A DNA stretch of 64,000 nucleotides from Peribacillus butanolivorans (GTDB taxonomy: Bacteria > Bacillota > Bacilli > Bacillales > DSM-1321). Numbering within the stretch: position 1 is the stretch's first letter; each line of letters opens with the position of its first letter. The notes beneath the pieces were generated by a model. That model was not told the DNA's origin. It searched no databases and saw only the letters and a program-made list of their open reading frames with translations. Shown here in pieces: positions 55,069 through 63,711 of this stretch. Both the position numbers and the translations under genes were made by a program. Location of the stretch: positions 62,001 to 126,000 of the forward strand of contig NZ_LGYA01000001.1 of the NCBI RefSeq assembly GCF_001273755.1. Reading direction: 5' to 3'.

Positions 55069-55664
55069 TGAAAATAGATAACTCGCTGCCACTAGAATAT
55101 AGCACGGAAGAAAATCGCTTAAAGATTTTTGGATTTTGGATTTTCCTGGGGGCAGAAATAGCTCTTTTCGCTACACTGTTCGCCACTTATTTTGTATTAG
55201 TTAACGGTACTGGAAATGGTCCAACAGGGGAACACCTTTTTAAAGTACCAACCCTAATGCTTCAAACAATTTTTCTTTTAACTAGTAGTTTTACCATTGG
55301 TCTTGGAATCAATGCAATGAGACTTGGTAGTAAGAAAGCGATGCTTAGTTTCTTCGTTATCACCCTTATTCTTGGTTTAGGCTTTTTGGGAGTCGAAATC
55401 TATGAATTCGTGGAGTATGTACATGAAGGAGCAACCATTCAAACAAGTGCTTTCTTATCTAGTTTGTTTACGTTACTAGGTACGCATGGAGCTCACGTTA
55501 CACTTGGTTTATTCTGGGGAACATTCATCATTCTGCAGGTTAAAAAACGCGGTCTGATTCCAGAAACAGCAAACAAAGCTTTCATCTTTTCTCTTTACTG
55601 GCATTTCTTAGACGTTGTCTGGATTTTCATCTTCAGTTTCGTCTACCTGAAAGGAATGATGTAA
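55068..55664 (+). CDS. qoxC: Quinol oxidase subunit III (QoxC)
   Basis: 198 residues, five membrane helices. GFWIFLGAEIALFATLFATYF near the start and GTHGAHVTLGLFWG, then SLYWHFLDVVWIFIF at the end, are characteristic. It stabilises the oxidase and proton uptake. One-base overlap with qoxB and one-base gap to qoxD. Confidence 0.94.
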   Translation: MKIDNSLPLEYSTEENRLKIFGFWIFLGAEIALFATLFATYFVLVNGTGNGPTGEHLFKVPTLMLQTIFLLTSSFTIGLGINAMRLGSKKAMLSFFVITLILGLGFLGVEIYEFVEYVHEGATIQTSAFLSSLFTLLGTHGAHVTLGLFWGTFIILQVKKRGLIPETANKAFIFSLYWHFLDVVWIFIFSFVYLKGMM

Positions 55665-55665
55665 T

Positions 55666-55950
55666 ATGAAACAATTATTCCCACGGGGCCAAGTTATGGG
55701 ATTTGCCTTTTCACTAATCCTGACTTTGGTTGCACTATCAGTTATAGTGTTTGATCTCTCACTTAAAATGGCAATGATCATCCTACTTGTTACAGCCTTC
55801 ATGCAAGCAGCACTTCAATTGGTTATGTTCATGCATGCAGGAGAGTCTGAGGATAAAGCATCGATTTACACAAACGTTTATTACGGATTGTTTGTTGCAT
55901 TGGTTACAATTTTCGGTACAATGCTAACAATGATTTGGGGATATCAATAA
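55666..55950 (+). CDS. qoxD: Quinol oxidase subunit IV (QoxD)
   Basis: 94 residues, three membrane helices (PRGQVMGFAFSLILTL, MAMIILLVTAFMQAALQ, TMLTMIWGYQ region). Small assembly subunit, last gene of qoxABCD. A decayed homologue lies at 50357-50590. Confidence 0.93.
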   Translation: MKQLFPRGQVMGFAFSLILTLVALSVIVFDLSLKMAMIILLVTAFMQAALQLVMFMHAGESEDKASIYTNVYYGLFVALVTIFGTMLTMIWGYQ

Positions 55951-55964
55951 TCCATTCCTACAAA

Positions 55965-55996
55965 ACTGGGCGTCTTGATGACGCCCAGTTTTTTTG
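55965..55996 (+). terminator. Terminator of qoxABCD
   Basis: AAACTGGGCGTC and GACGCCCAGTTT arms around TTGAT, then TTTTTGT. Confidence 0.92.
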
Positions 55997-56317
55997 TATT
56001 TAATTATTGTAAGTGGAAATTTATATACCATTTTAATCACTTCATCATAGAAATTTGTTTTGTTATGAAGGATGAAGATGAACCAATTAAGTTTAGTATA
56101 ACCATTTCAGAATGTTTTATTTACAGGGAATGGGAGAAAATATGGGTAAGAAGATAGGAGCTAGATTCGTTATACACAAGAATTCCTTGAAAATTCGAGG
56201 AATCTTCAAACAAAAAACATCTTTTTTCATTATAATTTAAATAATAAATGTTGAGTTTTTACCCCAATCATTGCTCATTATTTCTAGGACGAGATAGCGG
56301 CCCCTTTATTGGGTCTT

Positions 56318-56480
56318 TTACAGTTTGCTCGGATTATCGATTGGCTTACCCTTAGATTCATTTGGAGGAGAGGGAAAAGGTAATGGTAATGCCTTTAATG
56401 CTTCTTCCGGGTTTTGAAACGTATTCTTTATCTGTAGCTTTAGTACCAGCCAATAGTGAATCAAAGAGAATAATAATCAT
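56318..56480 (-). pseudogene. Possible gene remnant in the 56 kb gap
   Basis: A minus-strand open stretch of about 50 codons reads LIHYWLVLKLQIKNTFQNP, then EEALKALPLPFPSPPNES and GKPIDNPSKL before a stop. It has no ATG in frame; an ATG in the neighbouring frame (MIIIL) suggests a frameshift. One N-terminal hydrophobic segment. Unknown family. The rest of 55997-56756 shows no gene apart from the inverted repeat. Confidence 0.3.
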
Positions 56481-56625
56481 CTTTTTATATAAAAAAGAAT
56501 TCAACAAGCCGTTAAAATAATTTAGTGGTTTCTATAATTTCCTTAATTTCTACTATACTGCGTACATTTTAGACTGATTACGCATTAATCTAGTCTTCGT
56601 ATCTTTAGTGCCCTTCTTCAGGCAC

Positions 56626-56670
56626 CCGTTCTATTAACGTTTCACCATAAGTGAAACGTTAATAGAACGG
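56626..56670. repeat. Perfect 20-base inverted repeat with 5-base loop
   Basis: Arm CCGTTCTATTAACGTTTCAC is followed by CATAA and then the exact complement. There is no T run on either side, so it is not a standard terminator. It lies 87 bases before the YfmQ-like gene. Confidence 0.9.
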
Positions 56671-56756
56671 TCACATCTTCAAAGAAAAACTGTCCGCCCC
56701 TTTGATATAATTAGGGATATAATAATTAATTTAGAACTTAGCGGAGATGATGAAAT

Positions 56757-57206
56757 ATGACATTGCCTGTTTTGATTTTAACAATTCTCATAAGCTTGGT
56801 TAAGCTATTAGTTACCTGTCTTCCAACCGATGCAGTGAATTGGATTATCAGCAAATTTAAACTGCATTCAGAACTTAGTGACGCGAATTGCATCGTAACC
56901 ATTGACGGAAAACGCTTGGAAGGTGAAGACAAAATTCAAGTTATTAATTATTTTAATGAAGCTATATTTTTGAAAAAAAATCATATATTTCCAGGGAACG
57001 AGCAATTGTTTTTACATCCAGAAAACAATGGGACCCCATTAGTCATTGATACTAAAAGCGGCAAAAAGGATGTTAGGTTACTTGTGCACATTTACAACGA
57101 CCACGTGGATGTAGTCAAACAGTACAAGAAGAAATTAGTTGCGTATAGTTTGCTTTCCGATAGCCTGCAAGAACGTTCTATGCCAGTAATAAGGGATTTT
57201 GTTTAA
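56757..57206 (+). CDS. yfmQ: YfmQ-family protein
   Basis: 149 residues with an N-terminal membrane helix (about 3-22) and a soluble domain containing IDGKRLEG, FNEAIFLKKNHIFPGNE and HPENNGTPLVIDTKSGKKDV, which resemble B. subtilis YfmQ. Function unknown. AGCGGAGATG site. Own terminator. Confidence 0.72.
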   Translation: MTLPVLILTILISLVKLLVTCLPTDAVNWIISKFKLHSELSDANCIVTIDGKRLEGEDKIQVINYFNEAIFLKKNHIFPGNEQLFLHPENNGTPLVIDTKSGKKDVRLLVHIYNDHVDVVKQYKKKLVAYSLLSDSLQERSMPVIRDFV

Positions 57207-57212
57207 AAGGAA

Positions 57213-57255
57213 CATAAAAAAAAGACGGTCTTTAAAAAGACTGTCTTTTTTTCTA
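57213..57255 (+). terminator. Terminator of the YfmQ-like gene
   Basis: AAAGACGGTCTTT and AAAGACTGTCTTT arms flanked by A and T runs. From here to about 57620 no gene is visible. Confidence 0.85.
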
Positions 57256-57620
57256 AATTATTTATTGTGTAATCCATTTTTTTATTCGATGGTAAAAATT
57301 ATAGTTAATAAAGCCCTGTTCATTTAGGTACCTTTCTTTCCTTCTTTATTGAAAATACTAAAGTACTAGTTATTCAGATTGAGTGTAAAAGCGTTCACAA
57401 GCTGACGTCTTTATATTGGTATAATATGAAAAAAACAATTAAAAGTGGGAGGAAATCGTAATCGAGGGGTTCTTCGAATAGAAAAAATTCAAAAAAATGC
57501 ATTAGGATAATAGAACAATAGAAGTACATAAGTAAAACAGTATTGAAAAGGGTTAATTTGTTTATTAGTATAAGTGCATGTGAAAAGTAATTTTGGTAAA
57601 TTATATCTGAAAAGGTAATA

Positions 57621-57656
57621 AAAAAAGCAGGTTTCTAAAACGAAGCCTGCTTTTTT
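57621..57656 (-). terminator. Terminator of the small BA3454-like gene
   Basis: AAGCAGG and CCTGCTT arms extended by paired flanks; on the minus strand the stem ends in TTTTTTTATT. It overlaps the stop codon of the gene. Confidence 0.8.
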
Positions 57657-57789
57657 ATGCTTTCCATTGTTTTTCCACTTGATGAAGGGCTTGTTGTAAA
57701 ATTTCTTCTTGATTAGTACCTGGTTTAGCAAGGACGTTAGTTTGATAAGATTTTCCTTGGAAATCAACTGTTACTGTAACTTTTACCAT
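57655..57789 (-). CDS. BA3454-type small stress-response protein
   Basis: 44 residues, MVKVTVTVDFQGKSYQTNV at the start and QQALHQVEKQWKA at the end. It resembles a small family named after B. anthracis BA3454, about 45 residues long, reported as stress-responsive. Start at 57789 with GGAAAG upstream; the longer in-frame start at 57876 has no site. The assignment is from memory of the family pattern. Confidence 0.65.
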   Translation of the reverse strand: MVKVTVTVDFQGKSYQTNVLAKPGTNQEEILQQALHQVEKQWKA

Positions 57790-57948
57790 TATGCATCTTT
57801 CCTTTCTTAATTCAGTATTAAATGGGAGTGTTGTATGTACTTCTTTTATTCCCAAAGCTGAAGATTTTTCAAACATTTCGAAAGCAACGAAGGTGAAGAT
57901 TTAATATTCATAATTATCTGATATTTAAAAAGAAATGTCAACACTTTT

Positions 57949-57973
57949 TGGGGCCAGACCCCATTTCCCGAGA
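57949..57973. repeat. Dispersed GGGGNCAGACCCC repeat, copy 1
   Basis: GGGGCCAGACCCCATTTCCC, similar to the copy at 58022-58048. The core is a near-palindrome. Confidence 0.7.
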
Positions 57974-58021
57974 TTTTTTATTTGCATAAAGATTGTTGTA
58001 TCAGTGTTAAAGGCTTGTTGT

Positions 58022-58048
58022 GTAGGGGTCAGACCCTATTTCCCATAT
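58022..58048. repeat. Dispersed GGGGNCAGACCCC repeat, copy 2
   Basis: AGGGGTCAGACCCTATTTCCC, same orientation as copy 1, 73 bases away. Confidence 0.7.
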
Positions 58049-58049
58049 A

Positions 58050-58089
58050 AAAACAACCTGGCTAGTTTGCATAACAGCCAGGTTGTTTT
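58050..58089 (-). terminator. Terminator of the EamA transporter gene
   Basis: AAAACAACCTGGCT and AGCCAGGTTGTTTT arms; read on minus it is followed by TTATATG. Confidence 0.88.
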
Positions 58090-58103
58090 AGAAAATTTAT
58101 TAT

Positions 58104-58940
58104 TCAAATTTTGGTTAAGATAATTCCGATTAAGGCTGCAAATACGCCGGCAATTTGATAGGATTTTAGTTTTTCTTTGAATAAATAACATCCAGCAAAT
58201 ACGACCACTAAACAGTTTAGGCTGACGACAGGGAAAATGATGCTTGCGATGCCGGTATTCAACGCAAAGAAATAACATCCATAGGCTATGATGCTTAAAA
58301 AACCTACTAAGGAACCAATTTTGACTTCTTGTAGCTTGATTTTTTCATTCTTAAAGGCCAAAGCCGAAAGAAGATAAAGAGCTCCGCCCCCATACATTGA
58401 TACTAGAATATCAAGGGAGTTTAAATGAAGACGTGTTGATGTCGTCATTAAGATGCCGAGCACACCAAAAGATAAAATGGAAAATAAAGTGTGCATAATC
58501 CAAGGTAAATATTGATGATTGCCTTTAGCATTAGGTGTATACTGAATGACTAAAGTAGCGAGAAGCATGCAGGCTATTCCACTCCACTGCAAGGAAGAAA
58601 TATGTTCGTGAAAAATTAATGCTGCACAGAGAATGGGGAATATTGCATTCGCTGCAATTAATGGAGATGTCAAACTTGCCGGACCTTTTTCAAAGGCGCT
58701 TGCCATCTGGATATTCCCATTAGCGTTCAATACACCAATTGCTGCACCTAGCATGATAGAAAGCAAGTTCAGGTTCAAACCATCCACAAGTACTCCATAA
58801 GATATGGCCAAAATAAAAGCTACAAAATAAAAGAAAAATTGGATATGTACCTTTGAGTAACCCTTTCCGCTACTCCATTTAAAAATGCTGTTATTGATTC
58901 CGAAACACAAACTGGTGATGAGTGCTGCAAAGATCCACAT
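58104..58940 (-). CDS. EamA/DMT family transporter
   Basis: 278 residues, ten hydrophobic helices in two repeats (FAALITSLCFGINNSIFKW at the start, PVVSLNCLVVVFAGCYLFKE in the second half). Substrate unknown. The ATG at 58940 is preferred over 58961 because GGAAGAG lies between them. Divergent from the preQ1-controlled queF gene, with 90 bases to the promoter of that unit. Confidence 0.85.
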   Translation of the reverse strand: MWIFAALITSLCFGINNSIFKWSSGKGYSKVHIQFFFYFVAFILAISYGVLVDGLNLNLLSIMLGAAIGVLNANGNIQMASAFEKGPASLTSPLIAANAIFPILCAALIFHEHISSLQWSGIACMLLATLVIQYTPNAKGNHQYLPWIMHTLFSILSFGVLGILMTTSTRLHLNSLDILVSMYGGGALYLLSALAFKNEKIKLQEVKIGSLVGFLSIIAYGCYFFALNTGIASIIFPVVSLNCLVVVFAGCYLFKEKLKSYQIAGVFAALIGIILTKI

Positions 58941-59030
58941 TGCTTTAATCTCTTCCTTCATGTAGGATAAACTTCTTCTACATTTTAAGCTGAATACATG
59001 TAGGAATCAAACTAAATTTAAAAAGTATGA

Positions 59031-59059
59031 TTGACAGATTAGATATTTTTTTCTATATT
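59031..59059 (+). promoter_or_regulatory. Promoter of the preQ1 riboswitch/queF transcript
   Basis: TTGACA, exactly 17 bases, TATATT: a near-consensus sigma-A promoter. Confidence 0.85.
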
Positions 59060-59096
59060 TACTATGACAATTTTAAAATATTTCCCGAAAATCGGG

Positions 59097-59187
59097 AGAG
59101 GTTCATAGCATCACCCTCTTAAAAAAACTATGGCTTTGATATTTTTCGCGAATCAACCATATCTTTGAGGAGATATGGTTTTTGTTA
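59097..59187 (+). ncRNA. preQ1-I riboswitch with terminator
   Basis: Aptamer AGAGGTTCATAGCATCACCC followed by TCTTAAAAAAACTA (59097-59131), matching the class I preQ1 pattern of hairpin, A-rich tail and pseudoknot. A terminator with ACCATATCT/AGATATGGT arms and TTTTTGTT follows at 59155-59187. CTATGGCTTTGATA in the tail can pair with it as antiterminator. PreQ1 should turn queF off. Confidence 0.93.
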
Positions 59188-59242
59188 TATAGAGGCCCAC
59201 TTTATGAATCTCCCTGTGAAACGTGGAAGAGGAGGACTTTTT

Positions 59243-59743
59243 ATGTCTGGAAGAAAAGAAGAAGAATTAAAAAAAGATATCACATTACTTGGGAATCAAG
59301 GCACAAAATATACATTCGACTATGCGCCTGAAATTTTGGAGTCGTTCGATAACAAGCATCCGAACCGGGATTACTTTGTCAAGTTCAATTGTCCGGAGTT
59401 TACAAGCCTATGTCCAATTACTGGACAGCCGGACTTTGCAACCATTTACATCAGCTATATTCCTAGTGTGAAGATGGTCGAAAGCAAGTCTTTGAAGCTT
59501 TATTTGTTCAGCTTCCGCAACCATGGTGATTTCCACGAAGATTGCATGAACATCATCATGAACGATTTAATCGAGTTGATGGATCCGAAATATATTGAAG
59601 TCTGGGGCAAGTTCACACCTAGGGGCGGAATTTCTATTGATCCATACACAAACTACGGGAAACCAGGGACGAAGTTTGAGGAAATGGCGAATTTCCGCTT
59701 GATGAATCACGACTTGTATCCGGAAACTGTAGATAATCGCTAA
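59243..59743 (+). CDS. queF: NADPH-dependent 7-cyano-7-deazaguanine reductase QueF
   Basis: Reduces preQ0 to preQ1 in queuosine synthesis, on the pathway to modified tRNA. 166 residues, single-domain QueF type. Nucleophilic Cys in [16 protein letters not shown] and substrate-binding [21 protein letters not shown] (Glu and His). Start at 59243 after GGAGGAC rather than the ATG at 59165, which lies inside the riboswitch terminator. The other que genes are not in the window. Confidence 0.96.
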   Translation: MSGRKEEELKKDITLLGNQGTKYTFDYAPEILESFDNKHPNRDYFVKFNCPEFTSLCPITGQPDFATIYISYIPSVKMVESKSLKLYLFSFRNHGDFHEDCMNIIMNDLIELMDPKYIEVWGKFTPRGGISIDPYTNYGKPGTKFEEMANFRLMNHDLYPETVDNR

Positions 59744-60010
59744 ACATTAGAGGAGCCTCTTATGCGGTTGGAGCCCCTCTGGTCATTTTTCGAAAATGAC
59801 TGTTACGAAGCCTATTGTCTGGCAGACGCAATGTATCTATCACCGAATGCAGAAGAAGAGGATCTTCATTCTGTAATCAAAGCTCATTAAGAATGGTGAT
59901 CTTAGGCAGTTATTGACAGTTACTAGGTTAGGGAAAAGCACAGAAAAATACAGGATGAATCCTATCGAGTGATTCAATGGATTCACTGATTCTAATATAT
60001 TTAATTTAAC

Positions 60011-60056
60011 CCGTCAAAACAGAATCTAGGTATTTTGTTTTGGCGTTTTTTTTTTG
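60011..60056 (+). terminator. Terminator-like hairpin between queF and aspartokinase
   Basis: CGTCAAAACA and TGTTTTGGCG arms with an AT-rich loop and ten Ts. An additional weak GC-rich dyad lies right after queF (59749-59781). The rest of 59744-60190 has no gene. Confidence 0.75.
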
Positions 60057-60193
60057 TAAATGAACCGTATAAAATGTGAAAAGTGCTACAAAGAAGGGAG
60101 ATTATTATACGTTTTTCTGCATCCTCATTCAATAATTTTATCGATTTTGTCTTTATAGAAAATACAAATGTCCTTGTATAACGGAATTAACTC

Positions 60194-60222
60194 TTGATTG
60201 TTTTGTCAAAACACGTAATAAT
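60194..60222 (+). promoter_or_regulatory. Candidate promoter of the aspartokinase gene
   Basis: TTGATT, 17 bases, AATAAT, with a small dyad GTTTTG/CAAAAC in the spacer. Confidence 0.5.
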
Positions 60223-60271
60223 AGGGAGAGTTAATTTTGACAGAATATTTTTAAAAATAGGGGATGTCGGG

Positions 60272-61618
60272 ATGAAAGTTGCGAAGTTTGGCGGGAGTTC
60301 ACTTGCGTCAGGTGAACAGTTAAAAAAAGTATTCGAAATTGTGGTTTCTGATCCAGAGAGGAAGATTGTTGTTGTTTCGGCTCCAGGGAAACGCAATTCC
60401 GATGATATAAAGGTGACGGATTTATTGATTGAAGTTGCCGAACAGCAACTACGAGGTGAGAATGGCCAGCTTTTGATAGAAGATGTGGTCACTCGGTATG
60501 CGAGTATTGCTGAAGAATTAGATATTTCAGAGGATGTCATTAAAGAGATTCGTGAAGATTTGCACACGTTGTTACGTGCAGATCAAAATAATCCGAAGCG
60601 TTATATGGATGCTTTAAAGGCAAGCGGTGAAGATAATAATGCGAAGCTGGTTGCGGCTTATTTTCAAAGCCGTGGGGTAGAGGCGCAGTATATGGATCCG
60701 AAGAAAGCTGGCTTGATTGTAAAGGATGAAGATGGATACACTAAAGTGCTGCCCGAATCATATGAGCGGTTATATGCTCTACGTGATGAGCCGGGAATTG
60801 TAGTATTCCCAGGGTTCTTCGGTTACACGTTAGATGGCGATGTTTTAACGTTCTCAAGGAGTGGTTCGGATATTACGGGTTCGATTCTTGCCAATGGGGT
60901 TAAGGCCGAATTGTATGAGAATTTTACAGATGTGGATGCCGTTTTCGCTGTGAATCCAAACGTGGTTTCCAATCCAAAGGGAATCCGAGAGTTAACGTAT
61001 CGCGAAATGCGTGAGCTTTCTTATGCTGGTTTCTCGGTGTTCCATGACGAAGCTTTAATTCCTGCATTTCGTGCCGGAATTCCTGTTCATATCCAAAACA
61101 CGAATAACCCAGCGGCTCAGGGGACGCGTATTGTGAGCACACGCGATAATACGAATGGCCCGGTTATTGGGATTGCGAGTGACAAAGGGTTTTGCAGTAT
61201 TTACATTAGCAAATACTTGATGAACCGTGAAGTCGGATTTGGACGCAAACTTCTTCATATCCTTGAAGATTACGGGGTTTCATATGAGCATATCCCATCC
61301 GGTATTGATGATGTGACGCTTATACTAAGGCAGGATCAAATGACAGAGGAAGCTGAGAAGAAGATCGTTTCGCGCATTAAGCAGGAACTTCATGCTGATG
61401 AAGTGATTGTGGAACATAACCTTGCGTTAATTATGGTTGTCGGGGAAGGCATGCGTCATAATGTGGGTACAACGGCAAGAGCATCAAAAGCGCTGGCTGA
61501 AGCTAAGGTCAACATCGAAATGATCAACCAAGGCTCTTCTGAGGTGAGCATGATGTTCGGTGTGAAAGGTCATAGTGAAGAGACGGCAATTCAGGCTTTA
61601 TATCACGAGTTTTTTTGA
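60272..61618 (+). CDS. yclM: Aspartokinase III
   Basis: Phosphorylates aspartate at the entry of the lysine/threonine/methionine pathways. 448 residues: kinase domain with KVAKFGGSSLASG (ATP/Asp site) and FSRSGSDITGSILA, then two ACT regulatory domains (from about 315: ISKYLMNREVGFGRKLL; LALIMVVGEGMRHNVG). Length and sequence fit the B. subtilis YclM/ThrD class rather than the two-subunit LysC. GGGGATG site before the ATG at 60272; an ATG at 60194 overlaps the promoter. Confidence 0.93.
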   Translation: MKVAKFGGSSLASGEQLKKVFEIVVSDPERKIVVVSAPGKRNSDDIKVTDLLIEVAEQQLRGENGQLLIEDVVTRYASIAEELDISEDVIKEIREDLHTLLRADQNNPKRYMDALKASGEDNNAKLVAAYFQSRGVEAQYMDPKKAGLIVKDEDGYTKVLPESYERLYALRDEPGIVVFPGFFGYTLDGDVLTFSRSGSDITGSILANGVKAELYENFTDVDAVFAVNPNVVSNPKGIRELTYREMRELSYAGFSVFHDEALIPAFRAGIPVHIQNTNNPAAQGTRIVSTRDNTNGPVIGIASDKGFCSIYISKYLMNREVGFGRKLLHILEDYGVSYEHIPSGIDDVTLILRQDQMTEEAEKKIVSRIKQELHADEVIVEHNLALIMVVGEGMRHNVGTTARASKALAEAKVNIEMINQGSSEVSMMFGVKGHSEETAIQALYHEFF

Positions 61619-61630
61619 GAATGAGATTTT

Positions 61631-61661
61631 AGAAGCCTCCTTGAAAAGGGAGGTTTTTTAC
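61631..61661 (+). terminator. Terminator of the aspartokinase gene
   Basis: GCCTCCTT and AAGGGAGG arms followed by TTTTTTA. Confidence 0.85.
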
Positions 61662-61717
61662 TGTTAATCAAATATCTCACCAAGTAGAAGGCGCGCTGAG
61701 GGCTCATTACGTCTACT

Positions 61718-62506
61718 TTAATTCAATACCCATTTGTCCTTCAAAAATAAAATCCTTGATACAGCAAAGAATATAGCAATGGAGACAATGAGGATACTGG
61801 CTGTAAGGAAGATGTTTTGATAATCAATCACGCCATAAATCAATTCTTTAAAGAGAGCAAAAATATTGAAAATTGGAATCAAGAAGTGTTTGGTTGTTAA
61901 TTCATGTAAGCCTGTTCCGCCTAAGAATAGTGCAGGCAGAATGACGAGCATTGTTATCGGTGATATATAGTTTTGGGATTCCTTGACGGTCTTGGATATG
62001 ATGCTTGCTGACATTTGCAAAGCTTCCTTGATGTTGACTTGCAGCGGACTTATCAGACTAGTGTCAGCATTTATGCTTTGCAGCCTATCTTGAATGATTT
62101 GCTTTTCAAAAAGTGTTAAGCTGACTCGACCTGTGAAAGGGCGTAAGAACTATCTTGACCATACGTGTCACCGAAGAGGCTGAACGTGACTTGTTTGCCC
62201 TTTTCTATTTGTTCCATGAAACCTTCGCCAACTTGCAGGGCAGCGGGGGCTTGGTCTTCTTGGACTGCTTCGGTAGGGTTATCGAATGATTTGACTTCGA
62301 TTTGTGGAAAATCACTAAGTAAGGCTTTGCTGAATGACGGATCGACTGCCAGGGTATAGGTTTCATTTTCATCCGTGTTCATCAAACTCTTCTAAAATAG
62401 TGTTAACCCAGTCAATAATAGAATAGGCAGGAGTACACTTAAAATCAATGTGCGGCGATCCCTTAAAGCTTCCTTCATTTCTTTCACATACATATTAAGA
62501 AACACG
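61718..62506 (-). pseudogene. natB: Decayed natB (ABC-2 sodium/drug efflux permease)
   Basis: Minus-strand pieces in order: VFLNMYVKEMKEALRDRRTL and a membrane helix, a TAG near 62394, then [17 protein letters not shown] and [19 protein letters not shown] frameshift near 62120 leads to [20 protein letters not shown]. The end is ISPITMLVILPALFLGGTGL and two more helices, stopping at 61718. The membrane core between the extracellular domain and the last helices is missing. It has a nonsense codon, a frameshift and an internal deletion. Confidence 0.82.
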
Positions 62507-62812
62507 GGATTGGTTCCTCCTTACAAGTTTGGACATGAAAATATAATTTAGGTCACGACTTTTTTCTTCTATATATAGAGACTCAAGCTTTCTTTTATAA
62601 ATCAGTTCCACTTTATGCATCATCGCTACGGAGTCGCAGAGTAAAGTAACCTCCTCCATAATATGGCTAGAGAAAATGATCGTATTGCCCTGCTGTTTCA
62701 GTTGAAGAACAAGCTGGCGAAATACATTGGATGAAATGATATCAAGTCCTGTCGTCGGTTCATCGAAAAGAATGATGTCAGGATCATGAATTAGCGTACG
62801 TGTCATCGACAT
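62495..62812 (-). pseudogene. natA: Truncated natA (ABC ATPase) fragment
   Basis: Only the C-terminal part survives: Walker B IILFDEPTTGLD, switch His in FSSHIMEEV, and the tail. Walker A and the signature motif are gone; a TAG directly precedes the remaining ATG. The 5' cut lies 13 bases from the terminator of the nitroreductase gene, so a deletion joined these regions. Confidence 0.85.
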
Positions 62813-62824
62813 CTATAATAAAGA

Positions 62825-62866
62825 AAAGGAAAGCCTCCAAATTGAAGATTGGAGGCTTTCCTTTTT
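62825..62866 (-). terminator. Terminator of the nitroreductase gene
   Basis: AAAGGAAAGCCTCCAA and TTGGAGGCTTTCCTTT arms; a T-rich tail (TTCTTTATTAT) follows on the minus strand. Confidence 0.88.
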
Positions 62867-62868
62867 AG

Positions 62869-63429
62869 TTAGTTCATAACTGTTAGTAGTTGTTCAATCG
62901 ATTTCCGTGGACGTGGGGTGGGAATCATATCGGGGTAGCCAACGTGCAGACTACCGACGATTTTTTCACCAGGATTTACGCCTAAAGCTTCACGGAACTC
63001 TGTGCTGTGAATCATGCCGTATGTTTCCCAAATCATTCCGATTCCTTGTTCCCAGGCAAGCAGGCTGAAGTTCTGAATCAGGGCACTTGTAGCTGCATAA
63101 TCTTCTTCGCGAGTCATCGGATTTGGGTTTTCGTCCATTACAACCGCGACAAACATTGGAACATCTTTTAGTTTATTATATCCGCGCTGTCCAGCTTCTT
63201 TTTTCTTTTCCGGATCCTTTTCCTTGCCTGCCATAAAAGCACGGGTTGCTTCAGCCAGTTTTAAACGGCTATCACCCTGCACGACGATGAAGCGCCACGG
63301 CTGGGTCATTTTGTGATTAGGTGCCCATGTCGACGTTTCCAATAAGGATTGAATGGTATCAAGGGGAACAGGAATGTCCTTAAATCGTTTAATACTGCGC
63401 CGTTCTTTAATGATTTGTTCAAGTTTCAT
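62869..63429 (-). CDS. Nitroreductase family protein
   Basis: 186-residue FMN-dependent NAD(P)H oxidoreductase. N-terminal FMN-binding ERRSIKRFKDIPVP, WAPNHKMTQPWRFIVV, and LLAWEQGIGMIWETYG then VGSLHVGYPDMIPTPRPRK. Similar to the B. subtilis YfhC/YdjA branch. The ATG at 63429 is 10 bases from GGAG; the ATG at 63435 is 4 bases away. Physiological substrate unknown. Confidence 0.88.
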   Translation of the reverse strand: MKLEQIIKERRSIKRFKDIPVPLDTIQSLLETSTWAPNHKMTQPWRFIVVQGDSRLKLAEATRAFMAGKEKDPEKKKEAGQRGYNKLKDVPMFVAVVMDENPNPMTREEDYAATSALIQNFSLLAWEQGIGMIWETYGMIHSTEFREALGVNPGEKIVGSLHVGYPDMIPTPRPRKSIEQLLTVMN

Positions 63430-63486
63430 GTTCATCCTGCTCCTTTTATCTATATATGTACGTTTATTAGTTTTCAAAAAAAATAA

Positions 63487-63610
63487 TCCCCGGCTGCCTA
63501 ATATGCTTTCAACGTGAATAAAATGACTTGAATAAAGAGGGGGCAATATTCTAGTGACTTGCATTCGCTACTAAGCATATAATTTTTACTAGGCACAGAG
63601 AAGCCGGGGC
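63487..63610. other. Nested inverted repeats upstream of the nitroreductase and ABC genes
   Basis: Three collinear stems: CCCCGGCT (63488) with AGCCGGGG, TGCCTA with TAGGCA, and ATATGCTT with AAGCATAT. They form one interrupted hairpin about 120 bases long. On the minus strand it ends in ATTATTTTTTTT, so it could act as a structured leader or attenuator of the nitroreductase gene. I do not recognise a known riboswitch in it. Confidence 0.55.
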
Positions 63611-63641
63611 GACATTGTATCTATGTACAATATCAAAAGGG

Positions 63642-63661
63642 TACGATAATAGATTATCGTA
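63642..63661. promoter_or_regulatory. Palindrome in the ABC exporter upstream region
   Basis: TACGATAAT-AG-ATTATCGTA, 9-base arms. The halves resemble Fur-family sites, but the two-base spacing differs from the usual 7-1-7 arrangement. Confidence 0.45.
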
Positions 63662-63696
63662 TTTACTTATCAAATTTCAGAGATCGATAATGAAAT

Positions 63697-63711
63697 TGAA
63701 AATCATTATCA
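63697..63711. promoter_or_regulatory. Fur-box-like site
   Basis: TGAAAATCATTATCA matches the Bacillus 7-1-7 Fur box (TGATAATNATTATCA) at all but one position. It lies 172 bases before the ABC gene, making iron control plausible. Confidence 0.6.

Noticed and set aside
59165-59242. N-terminal extension of QueF from the ATG at 59165
   Set aside because: It overlaps the riboswitch terminator and has no ribosome site; the start at 59243 does.
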